From positions 17,953 to 81,952 of the forward strand of contig CAYVXD010000001.1 of the NCBI GenBank assembly GCA_964454265.1: a stretch of DNA of 64,000 nucleotides, read 5' to 3'. The notes under the pieces are model-generated. The model did no database searches. It saw only the letters and a list, made by a program, of their open reading frames with translations, and was not told where the DNA came from. Both the position numbers and the translations under genes were made by a program. The stretch is from JAUWMI01 sp964454265. GTDB taxonomy: Bacteria > Sumerlaeota > Sumerlaeia > MWCT01 > JAUWMI01. This document shows, piece after piece, positions 60,627-64,000 of the stretch. Numbering within the stretch: position 1 is the stretch's first letter; each line of letters opens with the position of its first letter.

Positions 60627-61826
60627 TCACTTTGCTGGTTCACGAGTGATGGAGTCGAGGAATGAAGTTCCGTTGCGCACCTTGCCAAGAGAGAAAAACT
60701 GGTCAATGGTTTTTGCAATGTCAGCGAAGCTTTGACGCGTGCCGAGGTTCACGCCTGAGCGAAACGCTTTGCCGTATGCGAGCAGCGGCACATACTCGCG
60801 CGAATGATCCGTGCTCGGGGTTGTCGGATCGCAGCCGTGATCTGCGGTAAGAATGAGAAGATCGTGCTCGTGCATGGCGTTAAGGATGTCCGGAAGAGAA
60901 GCGTCGAATTCCTCCAGCGCCTTTTTGTATCCCTGGGGGTTATTTCGGTGGCCGTAAAGCATATCGAAGTCTACCAGATTTGTGAAAATCAATCCCGGAC
61001 GCCGCAGATCGCTGATCATTCGAATTGTTTGCTCAATCCCCTCGGCATTCGATGCAGTATGGATATCGCGCGTTAACCCCTGCCCGCTAAAAATATCGCC
61101 AATCTTCCCAATGCCTACAACTTCATAGCCTGCTTGACTGAGAAAATCCAGCAGTGTCTCCTTGGGTGGTAAGACAGAGAAGTCCTTGCGATTTGCTGTC
61201 CGAACATAGCGACCCGATTCGCCGACAAACGGGCGGGCAATCACCCGGCCCACTCGGTGTTTTCCTGTAAGAAGCCGCCGGGCTATCCGACACATCTCGT
61301 AGAGCTTTTCGACAGGATATACCTTCTCATGCGTCGCAATCTGGAACACACTGTCGCCTGAAGTATAGACAATCGGCTTCCGAGTTCGGACATGTTCATC
61401 ACCCAGCCGATTGATGATCTCAGTGCCGGATGCGGGAACATTGCCCATCACGCTGCTCGCGATTTGCTCGCAAAATGGCTCAAGGATTTCCGGGGGAAAG
61501 CCATTGGGATAAATCGGCAACGGCTCGCTTGAGATAAGGCCAGCAATTTCCCAATGTCCAATGATGCTATCTTTGGCCGGAGATTGTTCCGCACACTTGC
61601 CATAGTTCCCCAGTGGTTGAGCTACTGCCTTTACTCCTTCAATGTGCTCGATACAGCCCAGTCCCAGTGCTTCGAGATGCGAAAGCCGAAGCCCTGTGGG
61701 AAAGCAGCGTGCCAGATTGCCCAGCGTGTTGCTGCCCGCATCGCCGAACCGTTCTGCATCAGGCAGTGCGCCAATACCCACGCTGTCCAGCACAATAACA
61801 ATAGCGCGCTGATTGAGTGTTGTCAT
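60627..61826 (-). CDS. deoB: Phosphopentomutase
   Basis: 399 residues; converts (deoxy)ribose-1-P to the 5-phosphate, linking the two phosphorylases to central metabolism. The alkaline phosphatase fold has VLDSVGIGALPDAERFGDAGSNTLGN with metal Asp, the threonine nucleophile in SNTLGN, and TADHGCDPTTPSTDHSREYVP. Start at 61826 (a longer frame to 61847 is less likely). First gene of the six-gene operon. Confidence 0.95.
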   Translation of the reverse strand: MTTLNQRAIVIVLDSVGIGALPDAERFGDAGSNTLGNLARCFPTGLRLSHLEALGLGCIEHIEGVKAVAQPLGNYGKCAEQSPAKDSIIGHWEIAGLISSEPLPIYPNGFPPEILEPFCEQIASSVMGNVPASGTEIINRLGDEHVRTRKPIVYTSGDSVFQIATHEKVYPVEKLYEMCRIARRLLTGKHRVGRVIARPFVGESGRYVRTANRKDFSVLPPKETLLDFLSQAGYEVVGIGKIGDIFSGQGLTRDIHTASNAEGIEQTIRMISDLRRPGLIFTNLVDFDMLYGHRNNPQGYKKALEEFDASLPDILNAMHEHDLLILTADHGCDPTTPSTDHSREYVPLLAYGKAFRSGVNLGTRQSFADIAKTIDQFFSLGKVRNGTSFLDSITREPAK

Positions 61827-61889
61827 AGATAAATGTTCACCGGCCAAAGACGCAGCCCCGGCCGCTTAGCCTCATTTGAAAAGATAATG

Positions 61890-61920
61890 AATGTAGAACA
61901 TGTTGGACATAGCATGTCAA
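61890..61920 (-). promoter_or_regulatory. Possible deoB promoter
   Basis: On the minus strand TTGACA at 61920-61915, 19 bases, TACATT at 61895-61890, about 65 bases before the ATG. It overlaps an imperfect ACATG...CATGT inverted repeat that might be an operator. Confidence 0.35.
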
Positions 61921-62093
61921 AAGATTTCCAAGCATCCGCCTCAGGTACCTCGGAGAGGTTTGACTACGGCATTTTCCAAAAAATTCTCAGCCACTCTTGG
62001 CGTCCTTATAAACAATACTGTAGCAGGAAATTAGACACAGATTGATGACATTTACCAAGTTATAATATTTAGCGCGAACTAAGTAAATTTCTC

Positions 62094-62099
62094 TTGACA
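62094..62099 (+). promoter_or_regulatory. -35 box just before the gap
   Basis: TTGACA followed by 13 known bases before the run of N begins, so its -10 is not visible. It may serve the TPR gene that follows. Confidence 0.3.
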
Positions 62100-62112
62100 T
62101 ATGTGGCAAAAT

Positions 62113-62212
62113 NNNNNNNNNNNNNNNNNNNNNNNNNNNNNNNNNNNNNNNNNNNNNNNNNNNNNNNNNNNNNNNNNNNNNNNNNNNNNNNNNNNNNNNN
62201 NNNNNNNNNNNN
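62113..62212. other. Assembly gap
   Basis: Exactly 100 N. The true length is unknown; such runs usually mark scaffolding. Confidence 0.95.
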
Positions 62213-63126
62213 ATGCCAGCGATGCACAATGGCTGCTCGGCTACACCTATCTCTATGAAGATAACTTCGCAACCGCACTTGCAAAATTCCAGAGCTTTGT
62301 TGCCAGCTTTCCGCAGCACGGAAGAGCTGGTGATGCCCAGAGTCGCGCTGCATTTACCTACATCAAAATGAAACAGTTCCGAAACGCTTACGGCGAGTTT
62401 AGCAAGTACCTGGCCAACTATCCCGACGGCGCAGAACACAAAGAGGCAACGAAGGCGTATATCAATCTGAGCTGGTTTTTTAGCGAGCGCGCAAAAAGCG
62501 TGGAGCAAAAACTGGATATTCTCAAAGTCCTTGAGGAGGTCATTGCCAGCAATCGCTCGGATGAAGAGCTCCAGGGATTCGCACTGATGCAGTACGCTGC
62601 GCTTTCAATGGAGGTCGGGCGGCTTGAGGAAGAGGAATCCGGTGGTGAGCTGAAGCCAGACTATGCAATGGTTGCGGAGAAGTGCCGCGACGTGAAGTCG
62701 CTTTATCCCTCTGCTGCGGCCACCACGCTGGCCACTGCTGCGCTCATGGAAGCTGAGTGTGACTACTTTGAACTGCGCTTGGATGATGCGAAGCAAAAAT
62801 TCGCCGATTTGATCGCTGCGTATAAGGAAAAGCCCGGCTGCCGCACGCAGTGCGCATTTGCCCAGTATATGCTCGGCATGACCTTATTCAAGCAGTGCAA
62901 GTACGACGAGGCATACGATGCCTTTCAGACCGTGCGTATGTTGTATGATGAAAAGGATAATTTCTACCGTAACAACGTGCAGGCAAGCTCGCTCTGCTGG
63001 ATGGGCTATGTACGGGTCAAGCAGGACCGAAACGAAGAGGCAAAGACGCTCTTCAGCCAGCTAATTGAAACCTATCCCAATACAGAAGAAGCGGACTTTG
63101 CGCAAACAATAATGAGCGCATTATAA
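62213..63126 (+). CDS. TPR-repeat protein, 5' end lost in the gap
   Basis: About 303 residues are visible, in frame from 62215. It consists of TPR-like helices: AQWLLGYTYLYEDNFATALAKF, AAFTYIKMKQFRNAYGEFSKY, AQYMLGMTLFKQCKYDEAYDAF, SLCWMGYVRVKQDRNEEAKTLF. This is the YbgF/BamD-like arrangement of outer-membrane and periplasmic TPR proteins. No signal peptide can be checked. The next gene is 240 bases downstream. Confidence 0.7.
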
Positions 63127-63196
63127 TGACGCGGAACCATATAGGTTCGGACTCATTGCCAGAAGAGCTCAATTAAGGGCTATTAAAAGTGATTAC

Positions 63197-63221
63197 CACG
63201 AAGCGCACGAAGTGCACGAAG
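63197..63221. repeat. Triple CACGAAG direct repeat
   Basis: CACGAAGCG, CACGAAGTG, CACGAAG in succession, 9-base period, in the spacer before the SBBP gene. Confidence 0.6.
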
Positions 63222-63363
63222 AATATAAATGTGAGTGAATCTGCATCAGAAATCTTCGTTGTAACGCTGTAAAAGGACACGGGGCTTCATATGGTCGCCT
63301 TCAAGCAGTGCACAAAAAATTCGCAAGGGCATGTAAATGAAAGAGCGGTGGAGGAAAGGCGAA

Positions 63364-64000
63364 GTGAAAATCAATAGCTTTGAGGTGATGTTCCTGGTGG
63401 CTGCATTGCTTTTTAGCGTAACACCTTGTGCAAATGCAGGGGTTGAGATTGAATGGCTTACCTATCTGGGCGGAACAGAAAGCGATGGAGCGGGCCTGAT
63501 TGCCCTTGACCCTGATGGTAATGTTTATGTGGCTGGCGAGACGCTCTCAGCTGATTTCCCTACAACCCCGGTCACCTACGACGTGGCATCACCTACCACC
63601 TCGTGCATCTTTGTTGCAAAGCTGAATCCTGGGGGTAGCCAGCTTATCTACTCAAATGTTATTGGAAAAGGTCGAGTGAATGGACTTAGAGTTGATGAGC
63701 AGGCCAATGCCTATATTGCGGGTGGGACAGCGGAGCTGGACTTTCCCGTTACCCCAGGTGCATTCCAGACGCAGCATGGAGATGCATACTACTACTGGGA
63801 CTCCAGGCTAAGGTGGGATGGATTTGTTACGAAGATCAGCCCCTCAGGGAGCGAACTTATTTATTCAACGTTTTTAGGGGGCGGAGGCGCACACTCCGAC
63901 GAATGCTGGGGGATTGCCACTGATGGCGAGGGCAATGCGTATGTGGCAGGCCGGACAACATCGCCTAACTTTCCAACCACCCCGGGCGCTTTCGATAGAT
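63364..64000 (+). CDS. SBBP-repeat beta-propeller protein, 5' part only
   Basis: Start at the GTG 63364 is preferred: GGAGG lies nine bases upstream and it gives a signal peptide ending at CANA. An ATG at 63337 is the alternative. About 210 residues are visible before the window ends. Repeats of the SBBP type follow: LDPDGNVYVAGETLSADFPT, VDEQANAYIAGGTAELDFPV, TDGEGNAYVAGRTTSPNFPT, each with a G-N-x-Y-x-x-G core. These form extracellular propellers of unknown binding role. Confidence 0.8.
   Translation, partial: MKINSFEVMFLVAALLFSVTPCANAGVEIEWLTYLGGTESDGAGLIALDPDGNVYVAGETLSADFPTTPVTYDVASPTTSCIFVAKLNPGGSQLIYSNVIGKGRVNGLRVDEQANAYIAGGTAELDFPVTPGAFQTQHGDAYYYWDSRLRWDGFVTKISPSGSELIYSTFLGGGGAHSDECWGIATDGEGNAYVAGRTTSPNFPTTPGAFDR

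Noticed and set aside
61914..61960. AT-rich stretch before deoB as a separate small gene
   Set aside because: Only short frames without ribosome sites; the sequence is better explained as the deoB promoter region.
1..64000. tRNA genes, rRNA genes, CRISPR arrays, insertion sequences and sigma-54 promoters
   Set aside because: None found by eye: no T-arm-like GGTTCGAATCC blocks, no regularly spaced repeats, no transposase-like ORF and no convincing -24/-12 pair.

Overview
The window is a stretch of a diderm bacterial chromosome of moderate GC content, most likely a metagenome-assembled genome: it carries one 100-base run of N (62113-62212), and the first and last genes are cut by the window ends. 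A Gram-negative envelope is indicated by LolA and LptE-like genes and several lipoproteins. No rRNA or tRNA gene is visible, so the lineage cannot be named; the mix of house-keeping genes with DUF4954, DUF4416, DUF4214 and SBBP proteins suggests an uncultured candidate phylum.

Layout. 1-5.2 kb: a TPR protein end, a B12-type radical SAM protein, a two-cohesin secreted protein and two small lipoproteins. 5.3-12.3 kb (minus strand): dGTPase and a double GNAT, then a tightly overlapped operon of FHA protein, metallophosphoesterase, DNA ligase LigA and an MBL-fold hydrolase. 12.4-18.8 kb (minus): ilvB-ilvN-ilvC and a precorrin-2 dehydrogenase/HemX/HemA tetrapyrrole operon. 19.1-25.9 kb (plus): aspartate and threonine biosynthesis (lysC, a deoxyhypusine-synthase-like gene, thrC, a phosphoglycerate-mutase-family kinase candidate, hisH, thrB). 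26.0-32.9 kb (plus): PreA-like, SsnA, a cysteine-synthase-like PLP enzyme, YgeY, YgeW and XdhC, a variant of the anaerobic purine/urate catabolic cluster known from E. coli. 33.1-37.9 kb: LolA, LptE-like, histidine kinase, response regulator. 38.0-41.0 kb (minus): GlmM-type mutase and RpoN. 41.4-46.9 kb: a golvesin/thioredoxin-like secreted protein, then ROK repressor, NagB and DUF4954 (amino-sugar metabolism). 47.3-50.5 kb: YbeY, Era, NnrE-NnrD. 50.5-55.6 kb (minus): Cys-rich DUF4214 protein, a degenerate 5'-nucleotidase-like protein, an RmlD-like reductase, a Xer recombinase. 56.3-61.8 kb (minus): nucleoside salvage operon deoB-PNP-pdp-DUF4416-holA-zinc ribbon. 62.2-64.0 kb: the end of a TPR protein and the start of an SBBP beta-propeller protein.

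Most transcription units have a readable housekeeping promoter (TTGACA-like, 16-19 bases, TATAAT-like). Four copies of a GTAGGGGC...GCCCCTAC palindrome, a 198-bp array of small palindromes with inverted ends, and a 650-base gene-free stretch with a possible small RNA are the main non-coding features. The most interesting functional blocks are the purine-catabolism-like cluster with its exchanged PLP enzyme, and the threonine block with an apparently catalytically altered deoxyhypusine-synthase homologue and two candidate homoserine kinases.
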